DNA from: WHSW01 sp963705955
GTDB lineage: Bacteria > Actinomycetota > Thermoleophilia > Solirubrobacterales > 70-9
Assembly (NCBI GenBank): GCA_963705955.1
Contig: CAVPLH010000005.1
Coordinates: forward strand, 62,001-126,000
Direction: 5' to 3'
DNA length: 64,000 bases
Under the pieces are notes generated by a model that ran no database searches, was not told the DNA's origin, and saw only the letters and a program-made list of their open reading frames with translations. Positions 25,921-35,146 of the stretch are shown here, in pieces (positions within the stretch are counted from its first letter, which is position 1; every line of letters begins with the position of its first letter). Both the position numbers and the translations under genes were made by a program.

Positions 25921-26903
25921 GCGCGACGATGGTCCCCGGCTATCGCCACCGGCCCGGCAACCATTGCGGGTCGACTGCGCTGCGCAACCTGCTCGCGTTC
26001 GGCGGAGTCGAGATCTCCGAGGAGATGGCGCTCGGTCTCGGCGCCGGGGTCTGCTTCTACTACGTCGCGGTCGAGGGCGAATCGCCGTCGCGGTTCACGA
26101 ACGGCCGCGTCGGCAGGCTCGAGGAGCAGTTCCTGGAGCTCACCGGGCTGCCGCTGCGGTTGGCGACCTTCGAGCAGCCGGCGGAATCGTGGGAGGCGGC
26201 GCGCCGGACGGTCGCCGGGGGCCGGCCGGCGCTGCTGCTCACCGACCTCTATTACCTCGATCACTACGGGACGTCGGCCCATTTCCCGGGCCACGCCGTG
26301 GTTCTCGCCGGCTTCGACGACGAGGTCGCGTACCTGTCCGACACCGGCTTCGAGCAGCTGCAGACGACGCGGCTTGCAAACCTCGCCCGCGCCCGCCACG
26401 GCCGGCACCCGATCTTCCAGCTCGACGGCCACATGGTGACCCTCGCGGGCGGCGAGCTCGAGGATCCCCGGGGCGCAGCGGGCGCCGCGATCGCGCGCAA
26501 CGCGCGCCAGATGATCGAGCCCGCGCTGGGCGACTTCGAGGGGCTTCCGGCGCTGCGGCGCTTCGCCGCGGAGGTCGGATCCTGGCCGCAGCAGATCTCC
26601 GACTGGCAGTGGTCGGCGCGGTTCTGCTACCAGGTGATCGAGCGGCGCGGTACCGGCGGCGGCAACTTCAGGCTCATGTACTCGCGCTTTCTCGCCGAGG
26701 CGGGCCGCGACGAGAGCGAGATCGCGGCGGAGGCGGCGCGCCGCTGGACGGCGCTCGCCGGGACGCTGCAGGCCGCGAGCGAGTCCGAGCAAGCCGACGC
26801 CGAGCTCTGGGACCGCGCCGGCGAGCAGGCCGGCGCGGTGCTCGAGACCGAGGAGCGTCTCTGGGCGGCCCTCGCCGCTCAGCCGGCGCCCCGGGCGAGG
26901 TAG
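25917..26903 (+). CDS. BtrH_N / DUF4872-like cysteine-peptidase-fold protein
   Basis: Protein of 328 residues with the layout of BtrH_N plus a C-terminal DUF4872-like domain. BtrH itself transfers an acyl group from a carrier protein in butirosin biosynthesis. A cysteine-protease-like triad can be read: Cys17 in GNHCGSTALRNLL, His126 in FPGHAVVLAGF and Asp142 in YLSDTG. The second half is helical, with QISDWQWSARFCYQVIERRGTGGGNFRLMY. No biosynthetic genes are adjacent. It is coupled to the membrane protein upstream, suggesting they act together, possibly on a membrane-presented peptide or acyl group. Confidence 0.75.
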   Translation: MSATMVPGYRHRPGNHCGSTALRNLLAFGGVEISEEMALGLGAGVCFYYVAVEGESPSRFTNGRVGRLEEQFLELTGLPLRLATFEQPAESWEAARRTVAGGRPALLLTDLYYLDHYGTSAHFPGHAVVLAGFDDEVAYLSDTGFEQLQTTRLANLARARHGRHPIFQLDGHMVTLAGGELEDPRGAAGAAIARNARQMIEPALGDFEGLPALRRFAAEVGSWPQQISDWQWSARFCYQVIERRGTGGGNFRLMYSRFLAEAGRDESEIAAEAARRWTALAGTLQAASESEQADAELWDRAGEQAGAVLETEERLWAALAAQPAPRAR

Positions 26904-27916
26904 TCAAGTAATCAAGCGCAGGACGGCTGCTTCGATCCGTTCACGGTCGGCGAACTCTCCGGGGTCACCGTCCGCGACGATCCGCCGCAGCGAGCGGTGG
27001 ATCGTCTCGCCGGCGTCGAAGCGGTCGAAGACTCGCGGGTCGATGTAGGCGCTACGGCACACGGCGGGGGTATTCGAGAGATAGTCCGCGACCCGTTCGG
27101 TCGCAGCGGCGGCGGCACGCTTGCGGGCAGCCTTGGTGCTCGCGTCACGCCCGTTGGTCGCGAGGTCGACGGCGGCGAGCAGGGTCGCGTTCCAGGTGCG
27201 GAAGTCCTTCGCCGTGTAGTCGCCCTCCATCGCCTCCTTCAGGTACTCGTTGATCTGCGCCGCACGGACGTCACCCCAGCCGCCCCCGTTGCGATAGGCG
27301 AGCAGCTCGAGGCCGCCTCCCTTGCGCTCCTTGAGCGCCTTGATCGTCGGCACGACGGCAGGGTCGGCGATCTCCTGGCGGTGGCGCTTGGACCCCTTCG
27401 CGGTGTAGTCGAAGACCGCCGCCGGCGCTCGATCCGGACATGCTTGCGACGCAGGGTCGCGAGGCCGAAGGTCTCGTTCTCGGCCGCGTAGCGCTCGCTG
27501 CCGATCCGGAAGAAGCCCAGGTCGAGCAGCCGCACCGAGCACGCGAGGACCCGTTCGCGCACGAGGCCGCGCCGCGCGAGGTCGGCGCTCGTACGCTCGC
27601 GCATCCGGGGCAGGGCCTTCGCGAACCGCTCCATCTCGGTGAACTTCTCGCGGTCGCGATCCTGGCGCCAGACAGGGTGGTAGAGGTACTGCTTGCGGCC
27701 CGCCTCGTCGTAGCCGGTCGCCTGGATATGCCCGTTGGGGTGGGGGCAGATCCAGACGTCCTTCCACGCCGGGGGGATCGCGAGCTCCTTGATCCGGTCG
27801 ATCACCTCGCGGTCGCCGATCGTCGTCCCGTCGTGCTCGTGGTAGGAGAACCCGCGGCCGCGCCCGACGCGGCGGATCCCGGGAGCGCTGCAGTCGACGC
27901 GGCGAAGGCGGGGCAT
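26904..27916 (-). CDS. DNA topoisomerase IB, frameshifted
   Basis: Poxvirus-type bacterial topoisomerase IB, about 337 residues when joined, relaxing supercoils by a 3'-phosphotyrosine intermediate. The N-terminal half reads GRGFSYHEHDG, IPPAWKDVWICPHPNGHIQATG and RKQYLYHPVWR. The C-terminal half starts at AVFDYTAKGSKRHRQEI, contains DFRTWNATLL and ends with CRSAYIDPRVF, holding the expected tyrosine. The halves are out of phase at about 27412-27426, a CGG-rich run where one base appears to be missing. This is the only event in the window needing an insertion to repair it. The stop abuts the BtrH_N gene's stop tail-to-tail. Confidence 0.85.
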
Positions 27917-27982
27917 CGGTCCCGACTCCTACCCGGGCGCGGCGGCGGCGAACCCGGGCATGCCCTCGGCGACGCGCCGAAC

Positions 27983-28591
27983 CTACGCGGCGAGCCTGGC
28001 GAAGTACCCGACCGCCGGCCCGTCGCGCCGTTCGACCCTGAGCCCGGCGGCTTCGCCGCCCCGCCGCAGGGCGCCGGGGGACGTGTAGTGCGGGTCGCCG
28101 AACAGCTCGCCGACCACGAGGCGGCCGCCGGGACGGAGCACGCGAGCGATCTCGCGCAGGGCCGCCGCCTGGTCTGTGATCTCGCCGAGCGCGGCGATCA
28201 GGACCACGGCGTCGAAGGAGTCGTCGTCGTGAGGCAAGCGCGTCGCGTCGCCGCGCGTCGCGGTGACGTTGGCGAGCCCGCGCTCGGCGACGCGGCGCAT
28301 CGTGTGATCGAGCATCTCCTGCTGGATGTCGAAGATCTCGAGCTCGCCGCCCGGCGTCAGCCATTCGGCCAGGTCGAGCGTGTAGTAGCCCGTACCGGGA
28401 CCGATCTCGAGCGCCCGCTCACCGGGCTCGGGCGCCAGCGTCGCGCGCAGCCGGCCGCGGGTGATCAGCGGGTGCGGCGCCTCGACCCAGAAACGCTGTC
28501 CGTACGGGCACGCCGACGGGTTCTTCCGCCACCACAGCGCCGCCCCGGTGACCGCGGCCGCCGCGCCGAGCAGGACGTTCCGGATCCGCAT
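27983..28591 (-). CDS. SAM-dependent methyltransferase (class I)
   Basis: Methyltransferase of 202 residues. After a possible N-terminal membrane helix (RNVLLGAAAAVTGAALWW), the SAM-binding motif I is ALEIGPGTGYYT near residue 61. Later motifs are DATRLPHDDDSFDAVVL and REIARVLRPGGRLVVGE. The fold resembles UbiE/COQ5-type enzymes, but the substrate is unknown. The N-terminal CPYGQRFWVEAPHPLITR stretch is typical of phospholipid or small-molecule methyltransferases in this group. It lies 15 bases after DUF3107 on the same strand. Confidence 0.85.
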   Translation of the reverse strand: MRIRNVLLGAAAAVTGAALWWRKNPSACPYGQRFWVEAPHPLITRGRLRATLAPEPGERALEIGPGTGYYTLDLAEWLTPGGELEIFDIQQEMLDHTMRRVAERGLANVTATRGDATRLPHDDDSFDAVVLIAALGEITDQAAALREIARVLRPGGRLVVGELFGDPHYTSPGALRRGGEAAGLRVERRDGPAVGYFARLAA

Positions 28592-28606
28592 CGCGGCGGG
28601 CCGGAC

Positions 28607-28831
28607 TCAGCCGGCGAAGCCGATCGAGTGGTCACCGTCGGCGACCCTGATGAAGACGACGGTGGCCAGGTTGAGCGCCACCGAGCCCTCGGAGATCTTC
28701 ACGTCGTACCAGCCCTTGCCGTCCTCGACCGCCTTGCGGAGGTCGGCCAGCTCGGCCTCGCTCAGCTTCACGGACAGCACCTGGCCGATCCCGAAGCCGA
28801 TCTCGACCTTCCGCTGCACTTCTTCAGCCAT
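28607..28831 (-). CDS. DUF3107 family protein
   Basis: A 74-residue protein matching the actinobacterial DUF3107 family, with KVEIGFGIGQVLSVKLSEAE at the start and the VVFIRVADGDHSIGF end. It is a small soluble protein of unknown function; the gene is common near housekeeping genes in Actinobacteria. Its ATG overlaps the stop of the epimerase gene by one base (TGATG), so translation is coupled. Confidence 0.85.
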   Translation of the reverse strand: MAEEVQRKVEIGFGIGQVLSVKLSEAELADLRKAVEDGKGWYDVKISEGSVALNLATVVFIRVADGDHSIGFAG

Positions 28832-29244
28832 CAGTGTTCCTCCGCCGGTTCGACGATCTCGGTGAGGACGCCGCCCGCCGCCCTCGGATGCACGAACGCG
28901 ACCCGGCTCGAGCGGATGCCGGTGCGGGGCGCGCTGTCGATCAGCTCGACGCCGCGCCCGGCGAGCTCGGTCAGCGTCGCGTCGATGTCGTCGACCCGGT
29001 AGGCGACGTGGTGGAGGCCGGGGCCGCCGTTGCGGGTGATGAACCTGCCGACCGGCGTCTCGGGCCCGAGCGGGCGGAGGAGCTCGACGTGACACGGCCC
29101 GACCTCGAGCAGGACCGCCTCGACTCCCTGCTCGGCGACGGTCTCGCGGTGGACGACCGGCATCGAGAACGTGCCCTCGTACGTCGCCAGCGCCGCGTCG
29201 AGGTCCTCGGTGGCGACGCCGACGTGATCGATCAGCCCGAACAT
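28831..29244 (-). CDS. mce: Methylmalonyl-CoA epimerase
   Basis: Vicinal-oxygen-chelate protein of 137 residues that interconverts (S)- and (R)-methylmalonyl-CoA in propionate metabolism. Metal ligands are expected at His7 in LIDHVGVA, the His in GLHHVAYRVDD and the glutamate in VLTEIVE; all are present. The segment FVHPRAAGGVLTEIVEP is characteristic of the epimerase rather than generic glyoxalases. A TAGACT box ends nine bases before the ATG. No mutase is within the window. Coupled to DUF3107 downstream. Confidence 0.88.
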   Translation of the reverse strand: MFGLIDHVGVATEDLDAALATYEGTFSMPVVHRETVAEQGVEAVLLEVGPCHVELLRPLGPETPVGRFITRNGGPGLHHVAYRVDDIDATLTELAGRGVELIDSAPRTGIRSSRVAFVHPRAAGGVLTEIVEPAEEH

Positions 29245-29253
29245 CGGGCGCGG

Positions 29254-29259
29254 AGTCTA
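29254..29259 (-). promoter_or_regulatory. Epimerase -10 box (leaderless)
   Basis: TAGACT on the minus strand ends nine bases before the ATG at 29244. It overlaps the stop of the DUF1385 gene, so the epimerase can be transcribed independently of that upstream gene. Confidence 0.45.
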
Positions 29260-30139
29260 GAGCTCTGCCGCGCTGCGGCCGGGCGCCTCGGCGAGCTCGG
29301 TTTCCGCTCGGAGGATCTCGGTCAGCGCGACGACCCCGACCTCGAGCTGCTCGTCGCTCGGCTCCCGGGTCGAGAACACGCGCTGGATCTCGTATCCGGG
29401 ACCGTGAACGGCGCGGCCGACGGCCGAATCCGGATTGCGCTCTGCGTAGGCGAACAGCTCGACCGCCCCGCCGACCCCGGCCGCGGCGGCGACCCCGCGA
29501 GCGAGCGGGCCAGGATGCGCGAGCAAACGCTCGACCAGCAGCTGACCCGTGATCGAGAGCAGGAGCATCGGCCCGACCAGGTTCGAGCCGCACCGCCGGT
29601 GCTCCTTCGGCATCTCGGCGGGGTCGGTGCTCTGCTCGTAGCCGCCGATCGTCTTGTGCTCGACCGCGTGATAGGAGGCGAGCGCGGGATCGCGCAGGGC
29701 CGCGAGCGCGGGCAGGGTCCCGAGCACCGCGATCGCGGTCTCGCGCCCGACGGTCGGCGGGCGCAGCCGGCGCAGCAGGCTGGTGAGCGCGAGGCTGGCG
29801 ACGATCGTCGCCAGCACGCCCGAGTCCTCGAACGGCAGTCGCGCCGATCCGAGCCGCAGTCGCGCCAGCGGGATGATCGTCATCGCCTCGGCGAGGCGCA
29901 ACGGGCCACGGACCAGGGGCGTCGTCGCGAGGCGGCCGCGAGCGAAGATCGGCTTCGGCCCCGACGCGACCTCGATCGAGCCGTCGTCCGCCCGGGCTGC
30001 GAGCCGCCCACGAGGTCGGGCCGTGGATCAGGAGACCGTTTCGCAGCGCCATCCCGCCGAGCCGCAGCCGCTCGGCCCGATCCGGCCCGGATCCGTTCGC
30101 GCCGACTCCGTCGGACCCGGGCTCGGGGATCCCGGTCAC
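29257..30139 (-). CDS. DUF1385 membrane protein, frameshifted
   Basis: DUF1385 family protein of about 293 residues when repaired; function unknown. The family opening LGGMALRNGLLIHGP is in one frame. The rest (DDGSIEVASGPKPIFARG, then SYHAVEHKTIGGYEQ and the HRRCGSNLVGPMLLL block) is one base out of phase. The shift lies near 29990-30003 in a run of G and C. The conserved HAVEHK and HRRCGSN motifs suggest a metal site facing the membrane. The GTG start overlaps the M20 peptidase stop (GTGA), so the two are coupled. Confidence 0.8.
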
Positions 30140-31489
30140 CCGAGCACCCGGCGGCAGAGGTCCGCGTAGAAGCCGGCAGCGAGCGCGACGTCGGCGACCG
30201 CGGCACGCTCGTCGGCGGCGTGGGCCAGCGGCTGGGCCTCGAACAGGCCGAGCGTCCGCTGCGGGCAGAAGCCGTACACGGTCGCCGAGTCGAACGCCTT
30301 GCGAAACCAGTGGCTGTCGCTGAATCCCGGCATCACGGTCGGCACCAGCGTCGCTCCGGGATCCGCCTCGGCGAGCCATGAGCTGATCGCGTCCGCGAGC
30401 GGCGACTCGGCGGGGGAGCGGTTCCCGACCACCGACTCCTGGCCCTCGAAGTCAGCCTCGATCCCGTCGGCGAGCGGGCCGAGCACCTCTGCGAGACGCT
30501 CACGGGCCTGCTCGGGCCCTCCGCCGGGCGGCACCCGGGTGTCGATCAGCGCCTCCGCCCGCGACGGGATCACGTTCGACTTCTCCGATGCCCGGATCCG
30601 GGTCGGCACCAGGGTCACGCTCAGCATCGGCTCGGCGAGCAGCGTCGCCAGCTCGGGCGATCGACGGCGAAGCCGCTCGACCGCGTCCGCGAGCGCCGCC
30701 CGATCCGCTCCGTCGAGGTCCTCCTCGAGCACGATCGAGAGGAACCGGACTCCCTCGGGGGTCGGCTCGGGCGCCGGCTGGTCGCGGAGCTTCGCCAGCG
30801 CCGGGGCGAGCTTCAGCAACGCGTTCTCCCCGATCCCGGGGATCGAGCCGTGCCCGGCGACTCCGCGGGCGCGAAGCAGGAATCGGTTGACGCCCTTCTC
30901 CCCGACGCAGAGCGTGTAGAAGCGCCTCCCGTCGAGCTCGAAGGCGTAGCCACCGCCCTCGTTTACGACCATGTCCGAGCGCACCGCATCGGGCTGCTCG
31001 GCGCAGAGCCACGCGGCACCGATGTCGGCGCCCTTCTCCTCGTCGGCCGTGGTGACGATCTTGAGCTCGCCGCGCGCCGGGCGCCAGCCGTCGCGAGCGA
31101 GGGAGATCGCGGCCGCGATCTCCGCCGCGACCTGGCCCTTCATGTCCTGGGCGCCGCGGCCGCGCACCTCGCCGCCGACGACGTCGCCCGACCACGGGGA
31201 GAAGCTCCATTCGGTCGGGTCGGCGGGCACCGTGTCGACGTGACCGAGCAGGCAGAGGGTCTCGCCCTGCGGACTCGCCCGCGAGGCGCGCGACCAGGTT
31301 CGGGCGACCCTCCACGGCCGCCAACAGCCGGCACTCGAAGCCTGCGTCGGCGAGCCGGTCGGCGAGCATCTCCTGCGCCGCGCGCTCGTTGCCGGGCGGG
31401 TTGACCGTGTCGAAGCGGAGCAGTTCCGAGAGCAGCTCGACGGCCTCAGTGCCGAGCGCGCCGTCAGCCACCGCCGTCCCGTCGCTCAT
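30136..31489 (-). CDS. M20 family metallopeptidase/deacylase, frameshifted near the 5' end
   Basis: Zinc-dependent amidohydrolase of about 450 residues, related to ArgE/DapE and carboxypeptidase G2. The N-terminal part SELLRFDTVNPPGNE ends in the wrong frame near 31262. The metal ligands follow out of phase in LLGHVDTVPAD, GRGAQDMKG, TADEEKGADIG and later VMPGFSDSHWF. Removing one G from the GGG near 31263 gives GESAGETLCLLGHVDTV, a convincing family sequence. TAACCT lies six bases before the ATG. Substrate unknown. Translationally coupled to DUF1385. Confidence 0.85.
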
Positions 31490-31495
31490 GCGCTC

Positions 31496-31501
31496 AGGTT
31501 A
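31496..31501 (-). promoter_or_regulatory. M20 peptidase -10 box (leaderless)
   Basis: TAACCT on the minus strand ends six bases before the ATG at 31489. Confidence 0.4.
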
Positions 31502-31547
31502 CCCACGACCCCGAGCCGGGCCATACTGGGCGCGTGAGGGCGCGGCG

Positions 31548-32897
31548 ATGATGAGCGATCGGCTGTTCGACGCCGGCGCGCAGGAGGCGTCCGATCGCCG
31601 CACCCCGGTGCCGGCCGGCGAGGCGCCGCTCGCGGTGCGGATGCGCCCCCGGACCCTCGACGAGCTGGTCGGCCAGGAGCACCTGCTTCGCGAGGGGTCG
31701 ACGTTGCGGACGGCGGTCGAGACCGGCGAGCCGCACTCGATGATCCTCTACGGGCCCCCCGGCAGCGGCAAGACGACGCTGGCTCGGATCGTCGCAAGCG
31801 CCGCACGGGGCGCGTTCGAGGAGGAATCGGCCGTCAACGCCGGCCGCGCCGAGGTCCGGGCGATGATCGAGCGCGCGTCGGAGCGCCGCCGCGCGACGGG
31901 GCAACCGACGATCTTCTTCCTCGACGAGATCCACCGCTTCAACAAGGCCCAGCAGGACGCGCTGCTACCCGCCGTCGAGGAGGGCCTGGTGACGCTGATC
32001 GGCGCGACCACTGAGAACCCCTACTTCGAGGTCAACTCCGCGCTGCTCTCGAGGAGCCAGATCTACGAGCTGCACGAGCTCGACGCCGCCCGGGTGCGGG
32101 AGCTGCTGGAGCGGACGCTCGCCGACCCCGACCGCGGTATCGACGACCCCCCGGCGATCACCGGGGAGGCGATCGAGCTGCTCTCCGAGCGTTCCGGCGG
32201 CGACGCGCGGACGGCGCTCGGCGCGCTCGAGCGGGCCGTGGAGACCGCTCGGGCGAGCGGCGCGGAGATCGACCTGGCGGCGGCCGAGGACGCGCTGCAG
32301 CGCCGCGCCGTCAACTTCGACCGCCAGGGCGACCGCCACTACGACTACGCGTCGGCGCTGATCAAGGCGATGCGCGGCTCCGATCCCGACGCGGCGCTCT
32401 ACTACCTCGCGGCGATGCTCGAGGGCGGCGAGGATCCGCGTTTCATCGTCCGCCGGATGGTCATCCTCGCCTCCGAGGACATCGGCAACGCCGACCCGCA
32501 GGCGCTCGTCGTCGCCGCTGCCGCCGGGCAGGCGGTCGACCGCGTCGGCCTTCCGGAGTGTGCGCTCAACCTCGCCCAGGCGGCCGTCTACCTCGCGATG
32601 GCGCCGAAATCCAACCGCTCCTATCGGGGCCTGGTGGCCGCCCGCGCGCAGATCCGCGAGCACGGAGCAAAGCTGCCGCCCGACTACCTTCGCGACGCTC
32701 ACTACCCGGGCGCAAAGGCGCTCGGCCGCGGCGAGGGCTACGTCTACTCCCATGACGCGCCGGGCGGCGTCGCCGACCAACCGCTGTTGCCGCCCGAGCT
32801 CGAGGGCGAGCGCTTCTACGAGCCGACCGACCGCGGCTTCGAGGCCGAGCTGGCGGAGCGGCTGGAGCGTTTTCGGCGTAAGCGGTCGGGCGGCTGA
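31548..32897 (+). CDS. rarA: Replication-associated recombination protein A (RarA/MgsA)
   Basis: AAA+ clamp-loader-like ATPase of 449 residues acting at stalled replication forks. RPRTLDELVGQEHLL precedes Walker A ILYGPPGSGKTTLARI near residue 66, and Walker B is FFLDEIHRFNKAQQDALL. Sensor 1 is GATTENPYFEVN. The C-terminal domain has the tetramerisation region and SEDIGNADPQALV, MAPKSNRSY and YPGAKALGRGEGYVYSH, all typical of RarA. Two adjacent ATG codons (31548 and 31551) are possible starts. Separated by head-to-head orientation from the M20 gene. Confidence 0.93.
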   Translation: MMSDRLFDAGAQEASDRRTPVPAGEAPLAVRMRPRTLDELVGQEHLLREGSTLRTAVETGEPHSMILYGPPGSGKTTLARIVASAARGAFEEESAVNAGRAEVRAMIERASERRRATGQPTIFFLDEIHRFNKAQQDALLPAVEEGLVTLIGATTENPYFEVNSALLSRSQIYELHELDAARVRELLERTLADPDRGIDDPPAITGEAIELLSERSGGDARTALGALERAVETARASGAEIDLAAAEDALQRRAVNFDRQGDRHYDYASALIKAMRGSDPDAALYYLAAMLEGGEDPRFIVRRMVILASEDIGNADPQALVVAAAAGQAVDRVGLPECALNLAQAAVYLAMAPKSNRSYRGLVAARAQIREHGAKLPPDYLRDAHYPGAKALGRGEGYVYSHDAPGGVADQPLLPPELEGERFYEPTDRGFEAELAERLERFRRKRSGG

Positions 32898-33061
32898 CCG
32901 GCGCGCCGAGGCCCGATCGAGGCTACGACAGCGATCACGTCACACCCGTGGAGACCGGGCTCACGGAGCGCGGCCGCCGCCGGTGTCGACGAACGGCTCG
33001 GCCCGCTCGCGACGGAGGGCCGGCGACGGCCGCACTGGCCGGGTACCCGGATCGGCGAACA

Positions 33062-33067
33062 TAGAAT
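33062..33067 (+). promoter_or_regulatory. Aldehyde dehydrogenase -10 box (leaderless)
   Basis: TAGAAT ends eight bases before the ATG at 33076. No Shine-Dalgarno sequence lies in between. The rest of the gap from 32898 is GC-rich and shows no gene. Confidence 0.5.
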
Positions 33068-33075
33068 CAGCCGCG

Positions 33076-34642
33076 ATGGGAAAGCTGGATTCGTTCAACC
33101 CCGCCACCGGCGAGCTCGTCGGCAGCGTCACGACGATCACCCCGGACGACGTCCAGCAGGTGGTCGACGACGTCGCCGGCGTGCAGCCGTTCTGGGCGCA
33201 GCTCTCGCTTGCCGACCGGGCCCGTTACATGCGCCGGGCGGCGGACGTCCTGGTCGCCGACATGGAGGAGGTCGCCGACCTGCTGACCCGCGAGCAGGGC
33301 AAGCCGATCACCGAGAGCTACGTGATGGAGCTGATCCCGACGATCGACGCTCTGCGCTGGTGCGCCGCGGCGGGCCAGAGGATCCTCGCCGACGAGCGGG
33401 TCCCCTACCCGCAGCTGTTCCTGAAGACGAAGCGCAGCTTCTTCAGCTACGAGCCGCTCGGGGTCGTCGGCGTGATCGCGCCCTGGAACTACCCCTGGTC
33501 GATCCCGTTCGGCGAGGTCGCGATCGCCTTGATGGCGGGCAACGGCGTGGTGCTGAAGCCGGCGAGCCTGACGCCGTTGCTCGGTGAGCGGATCCAGCGC
33601 GTCTTCGACGACGCGGGTTTCCCGGAGGGGCTCGTCCGCACCGTCCATGGCGGCGGCGCGGTCGGCCAGGCGCTCTGCGAGGCCTCGACCGCGAAGATCT
33701 TCTTCACCGGCTCGGTCGAGGTCGGACGCCGGGTCGGCGAGATCTGCGCCGCGCGGATGAAGGGCTCGGTGCTCGAGCTCGGCGGCAAGGACCCGCAGAT
33801 CGTCTGCGCCGACGCCGACCTCGCAAACGCGATCTCGGGTTGCGTCTGGGGCGGTTTCGCGAACTCCGGTCAGACGTGCTCGGGGATCGAGCGTACCTAC
33901 GTCGTCGAGTCGGTCGCCGACGAGTTCCTGGACGGGGTGCGCCGCGAGACCGAGCGGCTGACGGTCGGCGACCCGCTCGAGTGGGAGACCGAGATCGGAC
34001 CGATGGTCTCCGCCGAGCAGGCGGACCTGGTCACCGGCCTCGTCGACGACGCGATCGGCGCCGGCGCGGACCGCGTCACCGGCGGACCGCAGCAGGTTCC
34101 GGGCTACACGGGCCGGTTCATCGCACCCACGGTGCTCGCGGGCGTCGAGGACGAGATGCGGATCATGCACGAGGAGATCTTCGGCCCGGTCGTCCCGGTG
34201 ATCGTCGTCGCCGACGAGTCGGAGGCGCTCGAGCGCGCCAATGACTCCGACTTCGGGCTCGGGGCCTCGGTCTGGACCACCGACCGCGCCAAGGGCGAGC
34301 GGATCGCTCGGCGGATCGAGTCGGGGATGGTCTGGATCAACGACCACTCCTACTCGCACGGCGCCCTCCAATGCTCGTGGGGCGGAGTCAAGGACTCGGG
34401 CCTCGGCCGCTCGCATTCGAAGTTCGGCTTCTACGAATGCGTGAACGTGAAGCTGGTCGCCTGGGAGCCGGGGATGACCCGCGACTTCTGGTGGCAGCCT
34501 TACGACCGGACTCTCGGCACGGCGCTGCGCTCCTCGGCGCGGTTGCTCTACGGACGTGGCGCGACCCGGATCAAGGGTCTGCGCGACGGCGCTCGGCCCG
34601 CTCGCCAAGGTCGGCGCGCGGACGCTGCGCAAGGGTCGCTGA
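33076..34642 (+). CDS. Aldehyde dehydrogenase, frameshifted at the 3' end
   Basis: NAD(P)-dependent aldehyde dehydrogenase of about 521 residues. Catalytic motifs: APWNYPWSIPFGEV, FTGSVEVGRRVGE, LELGGKDPQIV (glutamate) and NSGQTCSGIER (cysteine). The C-terminus has WGGVKDSGLGRSHSKFGFYEC and a long tail. Near 34597-34599 a CCC run appears to hold one extra C; removing it gives the end PLAKVGARTLRKGR and a stop at 34642, while the uncorrected frame runs into the next gene. Overall it is like betaine/long-chain aldehyde dehydrogenases of membrane-associated type; the substrate is not determined. Confidence 0.85.
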
Positions 34643-34645
34643 GCG

Positions 34646-35146
34646 TCAGCCCGCCGGCAGATCGGCGAGCAGCTGCTTGGCCTCGGCCGAGACCTCGTGG
34701 TCGACCTGGAGCTCGTACTTCTCGGCCGTCATGCCTTGCACCGAGGTGAAGTCGCGGCGGCCGCCCTGCATCGCCTGCGCGATCGCGCCGAACAGCGCGC
34801 CGAACAGCGCGCCGACGACGAGCCCATAGATCAGCACGCCGAAGAACGCGGAGTCGGCTGTGAGAAAGAGCCCGAACAGCAGTGCGAAGAGGAGCCCGAT
34901 CATCGCTCCCTGGGTGGCGCCGATCAGCGCCGCGCGGCCCGTGGTCAGGCGCCCGGCGATCTGCTCGACGGTCTGCAGGCCGGTGCCGACGATCGCAGCC
35001 CGCTGGACCGGGAAGCCCTTGTCGGAGAGGAAGTCGACTGCCCGCTCGGCCTCGCGATAGGTGCCGTAGGTCGCGACCGTGGTCCGCGCCGACGATGATG
35101 CGGCCGGTGTCGCGCTCTCCTGCACGCCGCGATTATTGCGCGACAT
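34646..35146 (-). CDS. General stress protein 17M-like membrane protein
   Basis: A 166-residue protein with the YflT/GSP17M-like N-terminal domain (ATYGTYREAERAVDFLSDKGFPVQRAAIVG), a fold that senses or binds small ligands. Two membrane helices follow in a glycine-rich region (IGLLFALLFGLFLTAD and FGVLIYGLVVGALFGALFGAI). A C-terminal soluble tail follows. In Bacillus GSP17M belongs to the general stress regulon; the role here is unknown. Its 5' end overlaps the 3' end of the monooxygenase by 14 bases on the same strand, so they may be co-transcribed. Confidence 0.75.
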   Translation of the reverse strand: MSRNNRGVQESATPAASSSARTTVATYGTYREAERAVDFLSDKGFPVQRAAIVGTGLQTVEQIAGRLTTGRAALIGATQGAMIGLLFALLFGLFLTADSAFFGVLIYGLVVGALFGALFGAIAQAMQGGRRDFTSVQGMTAEKYELQVDHEVSAEAKQLLADLPAG

